From Caldilineaceae bacterium (GTDB lineage: Bacteria > Chloroflexota > Anaerolineae > Caldilineales > Caldilineaceae): a stretch of DNA of 64,000 nt. The translations under genes were made by a program, and so were the position numbers. The notes beneath the pieces are model-generated. The model saw nothing but the letters and a program-made list of their open reading frames with translations. It had not been told where the DNA came from and did no database searches. The stretch spans positions 124,001-188,000 of the forward strand of contig JALHQH010000001.1 of the NCBI GenBank assembly GCA_022842065.1, in the 5' to 3' direction. Positions 54,283-63,725 of this stretch are shown here, in pieces (position 1 is the stretch's first letter; each line of letters opens with the position of its first letter).

Positions 54283-56440
54283 TTTGCAACATTATGCCTG
54301 GCCAATAGGTGCTTTGGCGGAAGCGCTGGCCAGCTTGGGTCAAAAGGAGCAGATCAGCGGACAGCCCCTGGTCGCAGGTAGGCCGGTATTTGATGTAGCC
54401 GAATGGGATGAGGCAACCATTAGCCGCTGGATCGAGACCCAGGCAGTGCAAGCTGGTTTGGAAGCGGAGCCGACCCACGCCGTCTATGCCGATTTGCCCC
54501 AGTTGATCCGGTCGGCGGCCCCGGCCCTTGTGCTACTACCGCCGGCGGCGTTGCAGACGCCCCCACGCTTTCTATTGCTCTATCAGCAGGGGCAGTACAG
54601 ATGGGGCCGCCTGCAAGTTGCGCTGTTAGGGCCGGATCGGGCAGTACACTGGGTAGAGCCCATCGCCATTCAGGAGGCACTTTGTGCGCCGTTGCTTGCC
54701 CCCCATCTAGCAATGTTGCAACCATTGCTAAGCGGTAGTGCGCTGGCACCGGAGCGGCGAGGGCGCGTGCAGCAGGCTTTGTTGGCAGAGATACTGGGGG
54801 GCAAGCCCATTCCTGGTTGCTGGCTTTTACGGTTATCGCCAGGGGCACCCTTACGGCAACAGCTAACCAGATTGCACTTTCCAGCGACAATCTGGCTACT
54901 GATCAGTAGCTTTCTCGCCCAATTGGTGCTGGGGCTGTTGGGGTGGTGGTTGATCGGACGCAGTACACTGGCCGGCCAGTTTGAATGGGGTTGGCTGGTG
55001 GCCTGGGCGCTACTGCTGCTAACCGCGATTCCGTTTCAGTGGCTTACCAGCCTGGCGCAGGGGCGATTGGCGACTGGACTGGGCAGTTTCTTCAAACAGC
55101 GGCTACTCTATGGGGCCCTGCAGTTGCAACCAGAAGCAGTGCGACAAGAGGGGGCAGGTCACTTTCTAGGGCGGGTCCTGGCCTCTGATGCGCTAGAACA
55201 ACTGGCCCTGGGTGGTGGGTTTGTTGCTTTATTGGCGGTGTTGCAGGTTGGCATTGCCGGTTCAGTGCTGGCCGTTGGGGTAGGTGGCGGTTGGCATGCG
55301 GCTTTACTCTGTGGCTGGGTTGGGTTAACACTGGTGCTGGGTCGCCGTTATTTCGTTGCCAGTCGGTCGTGGAACGAAACCCATCGGGCGTTGACCAATG
55401 ATCTGGTTGAGCGCATGGTCGGTCATCGCACCCGGCTGGCACAAGAAGATCCGGCGCATTGGCATGATGCTGAGGATGCCGCCTTACAGCTCTATTTACA
55501 GCAGCTACACCAGGCGGATCAGGCCGGTGGCTGGTTCAAGGCCTTTGTCGTGCGCGGCTGGGTCGGGTTGGGCCTGGGTTGGCTTTTTCTGGCGCTAGCG
55601 CAAAGCCAGCCAACCGCGGCCGCGGTTGCCGTGAGCCTGGGTGGGGTACTGCTAGCCCAACAAGCGCTCAACACGATTGTCCTGGGTGTGCAGAGTATCG
55701 TCGCCGCCCTCCTGGCATGGCAGGAGGTAAAGCTGCTGTTTCAGGCCGCGGCCCAAGCGCCGCGCACGTCAACGGCAACCAGCTTTGCGCCGGCGGTTGG
55801 TGTATCGCGTGAGCCTTTGGCGCATGAAGAGGCACTGTTAACCTTGCATGACGTCGAATTCCGCTATCGCGCCGGGGGCCGTACGATTGTAGAAGGGGCC
55901 AATCTAAAAATCCGCGCCGGTGATCGTTTGTTGTTGGAAGGACCATCGGGGGGCGGGAAATCAACATTGGCCGCGCTCTTAACCGGGATGCGTACGCCGA
56001 CGGGCGGTTTACTCTTGCTCGGTGGCTTAGATCAACAGACGATTGGCCTGGCCGCCTGGCAACAGCGGGTGGTAGCTGCACCACAATTTCACGAGAACCA
56101 TGTCCTCACCGGCACCTTGGCCTTTAACCTGCTCATGGGGCGACGGTGGCCGCCACTGCCGGAAGATTTGATGGCGGCGGAAACGGTTTGCCAAGAATTG
56201 GGGCTCGGCGAACTGCTGGCACGCATGCCGGCTGGTTTACAGCAGATAGTTGGGGAAAGTGGTTGGCAATTGTCCCATGGTGAACGTAGCCGAGTGTATA
56301 TTGCGCGCGCAATCCTGCAACAAGCGGATCTAATTATTCTTGACGAGAGCTTTGGGGCCCTCGACCCGGTGACGCTGGAAGGTGCGCTACGTGCGGTCTT
56401 AGCGCGGGCGCGCACCTTGTTGGTGATCGCCCACCCATAA
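54272..56440 (+). CDS. ABC exporter (ATPase 2) with degenerate C39-like N-terminus
   Basis: 722 residues from GTG 54272 (inside the previous gene). N-terminal about 170 residues resemble a catalytically dead C39 domain: the region aligns in shape (APALVLLPP...RFLLLYQQGQYRWGRLQVALLGPDRAVHWVEP) but has no CGPAAL cysteine. Transmembrane domain about 200-500. ATPase has Walker A GPSGGGKST near 560, signature LSHGERSR, Walker B LIILDES, H-loop IAHP at the extreme C-terminus, cut very short. Forms the second half of an NHLM-like heterodimer with 51433. Peptidase-like docking domains are known to bind, not cut, leaders in some exporters. Confidence 0.85.
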   Translation: MSNNLQHYAWPIGALAEALASLGQKEQISGQPLVAGRPVFDVAEWDEATISRWIETQAVQAGLEAEPTHAVYADLPQLIRSAAPALVLLPPAALQTPPRFLLLYQQGQYRWGRLQVALLGPDRAVHWVEPIAIQEALCAPLLAPHLAMLQPLLSGSALAPERRGRVQQALLAEILGGKPIPGCWLLRLSPGAPLRQQLTRLHFPATIWLLISSFLAQLVLGLLGWWLIGRSTLAGQFEWGWLVAWALLLLTAIPFQWLTSLAQGRLATGLGSFFKQRLLYGALQLQPEAVRQEGAGHFLGRVLASDALEQLALGGGFVALLAVLQVGIAGSVLAVGVGGGWHAALLCGWVGLTLVLGRRYFVASRSWNETHRALTNDLVERMVGHRTRLAQEDPAHWHDAEDAALQLYLQQLHQADQAGGWFKAFVVRGWVGLGLGWLFLALAQSQPTAAAVAVSLGGVLLAQQALNTIVLGVQSIVAALLAWQEVKLLFQAAAQAPRTSTATSFAPAVGVSREPLAHEEALLTLHDVEFRYRAGGRTIVEGANLKIRAGDRLLLEGPSGGGKSTLAALLTGMRTPTGGLLLLGGLDQQTIGLAAWQQRVVAAPQFHENHVLTGTLAFNLLMGRRWPPLPEDLMAAETVCQELGLGELLARMPAGLQQIVGESGWQLSHGERSRVYIARAILQQADLIILDESFGALDPVTLEGALRAVLARARTLLVIAHP

Positions 56441-56475
56441 AGTCACTGCCATTAAGGGAAGGAGGGGCCGATCTA

Positions 56476-56570
56476 CCTCATCCCCTGACCCCCTCTCCGC
56501 GCCGGAGCGGGGGAACGGCATCTCCCCTCTCCAAGTTGGAGAGGTTCCCAAAGGGACCCCAGGGGTGAGG
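56476..56570. repeat. GC-rich palindromic repeat
   Basis: CCTCATCCCCTGACCCCCTC on the left is inverted as GGGACCCCAGGGGTGAGG on the right, with an inner GGAGAGGTT / CTCTCC pair. REP-like, similar in style to 16609-16700, in the 218-bp gap after the exporter genes. It may bound the export operon. Confidence 0.75.
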
Positions 56571-56658
56571 TCGCTTACCTTAATCGCAGTAACCCATAAA
56601 GTGGGGTGTGCGCCGACAGTGTAACAGAAAAATTTTACATCATAACCATGGAGTTCGC

Positions 56659-57834
56659 ATGCTCGATCTTGATCGGTTGCTCCAGCTTATTGCGTATATC
56701 GCTTGGCTGATTGTTGCCATCTACACGATTGTTATTTTTGTCCGTACCTTTATGCAGCGGGGCGCAGTCTTCGCCTTTTTGCAGCTACTTTCATTCAAGA
56801 TTTTAATTCCATTGCTAGTCGCCATTTTGCTTAGTTTGCTCAGTGCCGCCTTAGTCTTTGTGAGGCCAACCGAAGTAGCCATTATCGTTTCGGTCATTTC
56901 CCCTGGTGGGGTCCGCCCCCAGCCGATGCGTGCTGGACTGCATTTTATTGTGCCCGTGTTGGAAAATGAAGTTAAGTATCCGATCTACTGGCAAACGTAC
57001 ACGATGTCGAACAAGCCGGACGAAGGCACCAAGCGCGGTGATGATTCGATCCGCGCCCGCACCAGTGATGGCCAAGAAGTCCGGCTCGATGCTTCGATTA
57101 TCTTCCGCATCAACTATGAACAAGCGGTAACCTTGCATATTGATTGGCAGGAACGTTACATTGAGGATCTGGTCCGCCCCGTCGTGCGTGGCTTGGTCCG
57201 CACCCAGGTTTCGCAGTTTCAAGCCCGCGAGGTGAACAGTTCGGCGCGGCGCGATTTAGAGGCAATGTTAGATCGATTGCTTAACACAGAGCTCGCCAGT
57301 AAGGGACTGACGCTCGATCAATTTCTCTTGCGCGATATCACCTTTACCGACGAATATGCGGCGGCGATTGAGCAGAAACAGATTGCACAGGAAGGGATGG
57401 AGCGCACACAACACGAAGCGCAGCAGGTGCGTAATCTGGCGGAAGGGGAACGGGACAAGTTGATCACCGAAGCCGAAGGGCGCAAAACAAAGATCATCAC
57501 CGAAGCCGAAGGCGACGCACAGGCGATTTTACTGCGAGCAGAAGCGCAAGCACAAGCGCTCAAACTGATTGCCGAATCGCTGGCACAAAATCCTGATTTG
57601 CTGACCTATGAATATATTCAAAAACTTTCGCCCAACATCCGTGCCATGTTGGTCCCGAATGATGCACCTTTGATTTTACCATTGCAAGAGCTCGCGGCCG
57701 ACCTGGCGATCACAGCACCGGTCACGGTACCGATCAGCGCGCCCGTCACCAGCACCACGGCACTGACGGCAACTATGCCGGTTGCACCACTAGTAGACCC
57801 AAGGCCAACCGCAACACCAAGGGTAGATAACTGA
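56659..57834 (+). CDS. SPFH/prohibitin-domain membrane protein
   Basis: 391 residues from ATG 56659 (GGAG upstream). Two N-terminal transmembrane segments (about 5-25 and 45-65) precede an SPFH domain (SVISPGGVRPQPMRAGLHFIVP..., about 75-250) and a long heptad-like helix rich in Glu/Arg/Ala with repeats EAEGRKTKIITEAEGD. Prohibitin-type proteins form ring scaffolds and can chaperone membrane proteins. Shares strand and close spacing with the following genes. Link to the metabolite unknown. Confidence 0.85.
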   Translation: MLDLDRLLQLIAYIAWLIVAIYTIVIFVRTFMQRGAVFAFLQLLSFKILIPLLVAILLSLLSAALVFVRPTEVAIIVSVISPGGVRPQPMRAGLHFIVPVLENEVKYPIYWQTYTMSNKPDEGTKRGDDSIRARTSDGQEVRLDASIIFRINYEQAVTLHIDWQERYIEDLVRPVVRGLVRTQVSQFQAREVNSSARRDLEAMLDRLLNTELASKGLTLDQFLLRDITFTDEYAAAIEQKQIAQEGMERTQHEAQQVRNLAEGERDKLITEAEGRKTKIITEAEGDAQAILLRAEAQAQALKLIAESLAQNPDLLTYEYIQKLSPNIRAMLVPNDAPLILPLQELAADLAITAPVTVPISAPVTSTTALTATMPVAPLVDPRPTATPRVDN

Positions 57835-57837
57835 TCG

Positions 57838-57853
57838 TGACACTTGAGTGTCA
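57838..57853. promoter_or_regulatory. 16-bp palindrome between SPFH and the next gene
   Basis: TGACACTTGAGTGTCA is a perfect palindrome placed 46 bp before the ATG at 57899. Symmetry suits a dimeric regulator; it could also be a short hairpin. Confidence 0.4.
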
Positions 57854-57898
57854 AGCCAATCGGAAGATTCAGCATAAAATAATGCGAAGGAGAAAGTA

Positions 57899-58681
57899 AT
57901 GACATTTCTATTTTGGGTAATTATTATCGGCCTGCTAGGCTTTACAGGACTGTGGCTCTCGCGTCGGCAAACCGCAAGTCAACAGGCCGCGCCGGGGGAG
58001 CAATCAACGGGTGCAGAAAACACAAAAGTAGCAGAGGGCGACCTTGTCACCCAGCTCACGACAACCCTGCGCCAGCGCGTTACCAACTTGTTTAACCCGC
58101 AGCCGCCGGCAGTGTCGCCTAAGTTTCGCGTTTGGATCACCCAGGCCCTAGCCGGCGAACCAGTACTACAACAGTGGCTAGCCAACCTAGCCGATGAACA
58201 GTTAGATGTATTAGCAACTCATATTGATACCTTCTGCCAGGAAATGGGCTTCGAATTGGGTTGGTTGCTTGAACAAGATTTAGCACAACAGCCGGTGTTA
58301 GCCAAAGCACTTAACAAGGTAGTGATTCTCTATTGTCAGGCCTGTCGGCAAGCGGTGATTTTACAGGAAGACGTAGAGCCCTTCAAACTCCTGCGTCAAT
58401 ATGAAAAAAATCCGACTAGCGCCCAAAATCGTGAATTGGGCCAAGCGCTTTTTGCGAAGTTTGCAGAGCAAGGGTTAATTGCAGGCACAATGGCCGATCA
58501 TCTCGCTTTACCGGAACACGAGCGCCGACAGCAGATCGTCGCGGCCATTCGTCAAACCGCCACCGAGCAACAAGCCACCGTACTACGCCTGATTAAAGCG
58601 TTGATTGCACAACGCCATCATGCAGAGGAATCGGTCGCGGCCGCGCAGCTGAATGGCAGGGCCGACAAAGCTACCGCCTAA
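57899..58681 (+). CDS. Single-span protein of unknown function
   Basis: 260 residues, ATG 57899 with GGAG. One N-terminal membrane segment (FLFWVIIIGLLGFTGLWL) is followed by a helical cytosolic or external region with no recognised domain. Two paired helices around WLANLADEQLDVLATHID and ELGWLLEQDLAQQP suggest a helical bundle. I do not recognise the family. The neighbours suggest a membrane-associated partner of the SPFH protein. Confidence 0.6.
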   Translation: MTFLFWVIIIGLLGFTGLWLSRRQTASQQAAPGEQSTGAENTKVAEGDLVTQLTTTLRQRVTNLFNPQPPAVSPKFRVWITQALAGEPVLQQWLANLADEQLDVLATHIDTFCQEMGFELGWLLEQDLAQQPVLAKALNKVVILYCQACRQAVILQEDVEPFKLLRQYEKNPTSAQNRELGQALFAKFAEQGLIAGTMADHLALPEHERRQQIVAAIRQTATEQQATVLRLIKALIAQRHHAEESVAAAQLNGRADKATA

Positions 58682-58762
58682 ACGTTAATCGATAGTTGAT
58701 GTCGGCATAAGACGCGCAGGCGCGCGCTATGCCCAACCGTAATACATCCGGAGCAATGGCTC

Positions 58763-60985
58763 ATGATCTATTTGATTGTCCTGCTTCTGCTCTTTGGCCT
58801 TGTCTTTGCGCTGGTCGACCGGTGGGAAAGCCTTAAGCGCCAATTTTTACTGCGCCTGGTAATTGTGCTCATTGTGGTTGGTAGTGGCCTGGTGGTCTTA
58901 CGCTACTGGCTGGTGAGTTCGATCGGCTGTATCCCCGATTGTGTAGGTGCCAGTCTAGTTGGCCGTGATCTGGCTGGATTTGATCTAAATGAGGCAAATT
59001 TTGTTGAAGCAAATTTAAGTGGTGCAACCCTGGCTGGGGCATTGCTACAGGGTGCTGATCTGAGTGGTGCCGATCTCGTCCAAGTGAATTTGGAGAATGC
59101 CGATCTGCAAGCGGCGCAGCTAGTGGGCAGCAATTTGCAAGGTGCCAATCTGGCCGGAGCCAATTTAACTGGCACGGACCTGAGTGGTGCCAACCTCACA
59201 GGGGCAGACCTGACGGGGGTTGACTTGACCCAGACGATCCTTCATGGCGTGCGCTTAAACAACGTTGAATTGGTTGGGGCCGATTTAACAGGAGTACAGT
59301 TGACCGCCGTTGAGTTAACCGGGGCCAAGATGAATGGGGCCAAATTAATTAACGCTGATCTCAGTGGGGCAGCCCTCAGCCAGGCGGATCTCAGCGGGGC
59401 CAAATTGAATGGCAGCAACCTGAGCGGGGCCTGGCTCAACCTGGTGCTCCTGATCGGGGCGGATATGACCAATACGGATCTCAGCGGGGCCAGTTTGATT
59501 GGTGCGGATCTGGCGTCTGCCGATCTTAGCGAAAGTCGTTTAGCCGGGGCGAATCTGATCGGTGCCAATCTGGCTGGGGCGAATTTCAATGGGGCCAACC
59601 TCGCCAATGCCAAGGTTCAGATCAGTGAATTGACGGCGCGCGACAGCCTTGATCCAGTGGTACAAGCATTAAATGAATTGCAACGCAGCCAAATCTTAGT
59701 TGATGCGGATCTAAGCGGCATTACCTTTAACGGCCAAACCGCATGGCCCAACCCCGCCATGGCCGTCACGATGACAGTCAACCTGGCCGATGACACCGAC
59801 GCTTTTGGTGAAAACGCCGAGACCATTAAGGTGGGGATTTTGCATTCGTTAACCGGTGCGATGGCAATCAGCGAGCTGGCAGTACGGGATGCAACGTTAT
59901 TGGCCATCGAAGAGATCAATGCCGCCGGCGGCGTGTTGGGGCAACAGATTGAGCCGGTGGTGGAAGATGGAGCCAGCGATCCCGCGATTTTCGCCGAAAA
60001 AGCGCGCAAGTTGCTGGAAACTGATGAAGTAACCGCGATCTTTGGCGGTTGGACCAGCGACAGCCGAAAAGCGATGCTCCCAGTGCTGGCAGAGTTGGAA
60101 GGGCTTCTCTTCTATCCCGTGCAGTACGAAGGGTTTGAAAGCTCACCCAATGTCTTTTATATCGGTGCGGAGCCCTCGCAACAGATTGTGCCGGCGGTCA
60201 ACTACCTGATTAGCCAAGGCTATACCAATACCTTGTTGATCGGCTCTGACTATATTTTCCCCCGGACCGCGAATGAAATTATCAAGGCCCAATTGGCCGC
60301 GGCGGGGTATGGGGTGGCGGGCGAAATTTACGTACCACTCGGCGAGACTGACTTTACGCGCTTTTTATCACAGTTGCAAGCGGCGCCCCCAACTGCGATC
60401 CTGAACACGCTCAATGGGGCCAGCAATGTTGCCTTTTTTCAGCAGCTGCGCGCAGCCGGTTTTACGGCAGAAACCTTGCCCATCCTCAGTATCAGCGTCG
60501 CCGAGCAGGAGGTGAGCGAAATCGGGGCAGAGGTAAGCGCTGGTCATCTGACCGCCTGGAACTACTACCAGACCCTAGAAACACCAGAAAATTTTGCCTT
60601 TGTCACAGCCTACAAAACCGCGTATGGAGCTGAACGCGTCACCTCTGATCCAGTGGAAGCAGGCTATGTCGCCGTCCATCTTTGGCAGTTGCTGGTTGAA
60701 CAGGCCGGCTCGACGGCCTTAGCCGATGTGCAGGCGGCAGCCGCCACCGATACGATTGAATATCTCGCGCCGGAAGGGCTAGTCCGCATTGATGGCGCAA
60801 CCCAACATGTCTACAAAACAGCACGCATCGGGCGCATCCGCGATGATGGCCTGATCGAGGAGATTATTAGCTCAGAAGCCCCCATCAAGCCCGATCCATT
60901 TCTCAATCAATATCCCTGGGCAGCCGATGTGCGTGCCCAGATCGAAGCAGCGCAACAAAATCAAACAAGTCAAAGCGCGCCCTAG
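58763..60985 (+). CDS. Pentapeptide-repeat / UrtA-type substrate-binding fusion
   Basis: 740 residues, ATG 58763 with GGAG. Two N-terminal hydrophobic segments (about 1-20 and 33-55), then about 45 pentapeptide repeats of A(D/N)LSGA type (about 65-290) that form a right-handed beta helix. The C-terminal part (about 350-735) is a type I periplasmic-binding domain: [58 protein letters not shown]. That is the urea/amide-binding UrtA/FmdD family. The substrate-binding part has no UrtBCDE permease nearby. May act as a sensor rather than a transporter part (inference). Confidence 0.85.
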   Translation: MIYLIVLLLLFGLVFALVDRWESLKRQFLLRLVIVLIVVGSGLVVLRYWLVSSIGCIPDCVGASLVGRDLAGFDLNEANFVEANLSGATLAGALLQGADLSGADLVQVNLENADLQAAQLVGSNLQGANLAGANLTGTDLSGANLTGADLTGVDLTQTILHGVRLNNVELVGADLTGVQLTAVELTGAKMNGAKLINADLSGAALSQADLSGAKLNGSNLSGAWLNLVLLIGADMTNTDLSGASLIGADLASADLSESRLAGANLIGANLAGANFNGANLANAKVQISELTARDSLDPVVQALNELQRSQILVDADLSGITFNGQTAWPNPAMAVTMTVNLADDTDAFGENAETIKVGILHSLTGAMAISELAVRDATLLAIEEINAAGGVLGQQIEPVVEDGASDPAIFAEKARKLLETDEVTAIFGGWTSDSRKAMLPVLAELEGLLFYPVQYEGFESSPNVFYIGAEPSQQIVPAVNYLISQGYTNTLLIGSDYIFPRTANEIIKAQLAAAGYGVAGEIYVPLGETDFTRFLSQLQAAPPTAILNTLNGASNVAFFQQLRAAGFTAETLPILSISVAEQEVSEIGAEVSAGHLTAWNYYQTLETPENFAFVTAYKTAYGAERVTSDPVEAGYVAVHLWQLLVEQAGSTALADVQAAAATDTIEYLAPEGLVRIDGATQHVYKTARIGRIRDDGLIEEIISSEAPIKPDPFLNQYPWAADVRAQIEAAQQNQTSQSAP

Positions 60986-61028
60986 CCACTGAACTTTAAC
61001 AGGGCGGACGGGGAGGTAGGAGATAAAG

Positions 61029-61988
61029 ATGAGCGTTCGACACAAGCGCTGCTTCTGTAGCTGGCTCTTATTTTTATTAACGGCATGTGGGCCAAGCTTG
61101 CCAAGCGGCTGCCCACCGGCATGTCTCGGTGTGGCATTGCACAATCGTAATCTGTCGGGCGCTGATTTCCAAGCGGCCAATTTGCGCAATGCCGTATTGA
61201 TCCAGGCCCAACTGATCGGCACCGATCTGCGCGATGCCGACCTGAGTGGGGCTGATCTGGCCGGGGCCGATCTGGCGGGTGCTGATCTGCGCGGTGCCCG
61301 GCTGATCGGGGCCAATTTACAGGGCGCAAACTTAAGTAGCGTATTGCTTGATAATGCCGATCTCAGTGGGGCCAACTTGACCGGGGCTAGTTTAACCCGG
61401 ATCAACCTGACCCAGGTGAAACTGACCGCAGCGGTATTGGTCAACGCCACGCTGATCGGGTGCGATCTGCGCGGGGCGGATCTGCGCGGGATCAACCTGG
61501 GCGGGGCGGATTTACGGGGGGCCAACCTAAGTTGGGCCTATATGAAAGGGGCCAATTTAGCCCCCGCCAATCCCAAAGATCCGGGGGCCGACCTACGCGG
61601 GGCCAATTTGACGGGGGCGATCCTAACGGGCTCTAGTTTGGGGGGCGTCAACTTGCGTGGAGCAATCCTTGATTATGCCGAGTTGACAGGTGTTGCCTTA
61701 CGCGGGGTGGATTTGCGTGGTGCGCTCTTTTACAGCGCCAATTTGCGGAGCGCTAACCTCCAGGATGCGTTGTTGGATGGCGCGAATTTCAATCGAGCCG
61801 ATCTGATGTTCTCGAATCTGGTCTCGGCCTCGATGAAGGGCGTGAATCTGCAAGCAACGGATCTGCGGCAGAGCACGCTGTTGGGGGAGAACTTAGCCGA
61901 AACGGATTTTACTGGTGCCAAGTATGATGATGCCACCCAATGGCCCAAGGGCTTTGCCCCGCCCAATACGGCTGTCTACCTAAATTAG
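61029..61988 (+). CDS. Pentapeptide-repeat lipoprotein
   Basis: 319 residues, ATG 61029 with AGGAG. Signal peptide with lipobox LLTAC (Cys about 20), so it is lipidated and surface-facing. The rest is almost entirely A(N/D)L-x-x pentapeptide repeats (about 45-310) in long runs such as [20 protein letters not shown]. Some pentapeptide proteins mimic DNA and protect gyrase, but this one is exported, which argues against that. Similar to the helix of the neighbouring UrtA fusion, suggesting a duplicated module. Confidence 0.85.
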   Translation: MSVRHKRCFCSWLLFLLTACGPSLPSGCPPACLGVALHNRNLSGADFQAANLRNAVLIQAQLIGTDLRDADLSGADLAGADLAGADLRGARLIGANLQGANLSSVLLDNADLSGANLTGASLTRINLTQVKLTAAVLVNATLIGCDLRGADLRGINLGGADLRGANLSWAYMKGANLAPANPKDPGADLRGANLTGAILTGSSLGGVNLRGAILDYAELTGVALRGVDLRGALFYSANLRSANLQDALLDGANFNRADLMFSNLVSASMKGVNLQATDLRQSTLLGENLAETDFTGAKYDDATQWPKGFAPPNTAVYLN

Positions 61989-62073
61989 GCAGCCATAGGT
62001 GGTTTGCACGATCCATTAGCTCGCAGTCACTTTGCCCATTCCGTTTTACCCAAAATTGTCGCCAAAGGATATC

Positions 62074-63681
62074 ATGTCAGGACTGAATCGTCGTCATTTT
62101 CTGCAACTGGGTGTCAGCACTATCGCTGTGGCGACCTGGGGCATGGGTTGTGCCTCTACCGTGGAGCCACCCGTGGTAGCGGAAACGCCGTTGCCGGCCA
62201 CCGCCACGGCCATACTTGCTGACGAGGCCCTGGCGGCCGAAACCACCACCGTCAATGGGCGGCTACGCATTGCATTGTCCACTTTACCTAATACGTTGGA
62301 TCCGGCAATCTTTGAGATTATTGAAGCTTATCCCTTTGGTTTTGCGGTCTATGATGCACTGGTTTGGGTCGATCAAACGTTGACACCACAGCCGATGCTC
62401 GCCGAGAGTTGGGAAACAAGTCCGAATCAACGCAGCTGGCTTTTTAAGCTACGCCGTAACGTTACTTTTCATCATGGTCCAACGTTGACGGCAGCTGATG
62501 TCGTTTATACCTTTCAGCGTTTGCTCGATCCCGCGCTTGGTTCGGTCTTACAACCACTCTTACGCTTTATCGACAAGGTGGAAGCTGTTGATGATTATAC
62601 GGTGCACTTTCAACTGCAGGCAGCGAATATGGATCTGCCTTTCCTATTAGCAGCTCCACAAGCGCGTATTCTGGCGCACAGCTACCCAACCGAGCTGTTA
62701 CTCACACAACCTTCCGGCACCGGACCGTTTTTGTTTGTGGAGTTGCTGGCCGGCGAGCGGATTACCTATGCGCGTAACCCAGCTTATTGGGCGGCCGAAC
62801 GCATTCAACTGAATGAGTTACAGCATATTGTCATTCCTTCGTTGAGTGCACAAATCGCGGCGTTGGTCCAAGGCGAGGTCGATCTGTTACTGGATGTACG
62901 CAGCGACGCGATTAGCGCGCTGACCGCAAACCCTGATACAGCCGTGGTCGAAATTGCCAGCGGGCGTTATCAAAATTTGGTCATGCGCGCCAGTGAACCC
63001 CCTTTCAATGATCTGCGCGTGCGGCAAGCGTTGAAAGCGGTGACAGACCGCAGCACCATGCACGATCAAATCTTGCAGGGGCGTGGCACGGTTGGCAACG
63101 ATCAGCCGGTGGCGCAGCTTAGCGCTTTCTATGCGGATCTGCCCCTGCCGGCCTATAACGTGGAAACCGCGCGACAGCTCTTGGCCGAAGCCGGCTATGG
63201 GGATGGCTTGCACTTACAGCTAGTCACGGCGGACATCTCGGCCGGTATGGTAGAGCTGGCCTACACCTTTCAGGCAATGGCCCGCCCAGCCGGCATCGAA
63301 GTTGACGTGATTGAAGTCAAAGTGCCACCGGACATCTATCTGAGCGAGTATTGGGGTCGTGTTCCTTTTTATGTGAGTTTTTCAGATTTTCGCCCTAGTA
63401 TCTACGAGACCTTTGCCACGGCGTACCACTCTTGGTCACCCTGGAATGAGACGGGTTGGTCCAGCGCAGAATTAGACAAATTATTGGATGATGCGCACAG
63501 GGCGACTAAGCTTGAGCGCCGCAAAGAACTCTATCATGCGGCACAACAGTTATTAATGGTGGAAGGGGCGGTCATTATTCCGTATTTTCAGCCGGTCTTC
63601 TCTGCCATGCGTACATCCGTCCAGGGCTTTCGGCCGCACCCAGCCGGCTGGGTGGATTTACGCGATGTGCAAGTGTTGTAA
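62074..63681 (+). CDS. OppA/DppA-like peptide-binding lipoprotein
   Basis: 535 residues from ATG 62074. Twin-arginine plus lipobox start (NRRHFLQLGVST...WGMGC), Tat-type lipoprotein. SBP_bac_5 family: TLDPAIFEIIEAYPFGFAVYDALV, AESWETSPNQRSWLFKLRRNVTFHHG, TGPFLFVELLAGERITYARNPAYW. Family members bind oligopeptides or nickel and deliver them to an OppBCDF-type permease, none of which is nearby except the truncated OppC fragment at 50585. Follows the pentapeptide lipoprotein at 86 bp. Confidence 0.88.
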   Translation: MSGLNRRHFLQLGVSTIAVATWGMGCASTVEPPVVAETPLPATATAILADEALAAETTTVNGRLRIALSTLPNTLDPAIFEIIEAYPFGFAVYDALVWVDQTLTPQPMLAESWETSPNQRSWLFKLRRNVTFHHGPTLTAADVVYTFQRLLDPALGSVLQPLLRFIDKVEAVDDYTVHFQLQAANMDLPFLLAAPQARILAHSYPTELLLTQPSGTGPFLFVELLAGERITYARNPAYWAAERIQLNELQHIVIPSLSAQIAALVQGEVDLLLDVRSDAISALTANPDTAVVEIASGRYQNLVMRASEPPFNDLRVRQALKAVTDRSTMHDQILQGRGTVGNDQPVAQLSAFYADLPLPAYNVETARQLLAEAGYGDGLHLQLVTADISAGMVELAYTFQAMARPAGIEVDVIEVKVPPDIYLSEYWGRVPFYVSFSDFRPSIYETFATAYHSWSPWNETGWSSAELDKLLDDAHRATKLERRKELYHAAQQLLMVEGAVIIPYFQPVFSAMRTSVQGFRPHPAGWVDLRDVQVL

Positions 63682-63725
63682 ATGCGTCAGTTGAGGCTAC
63701 TGTTAATGGCAAAAGGGGAATAAGC

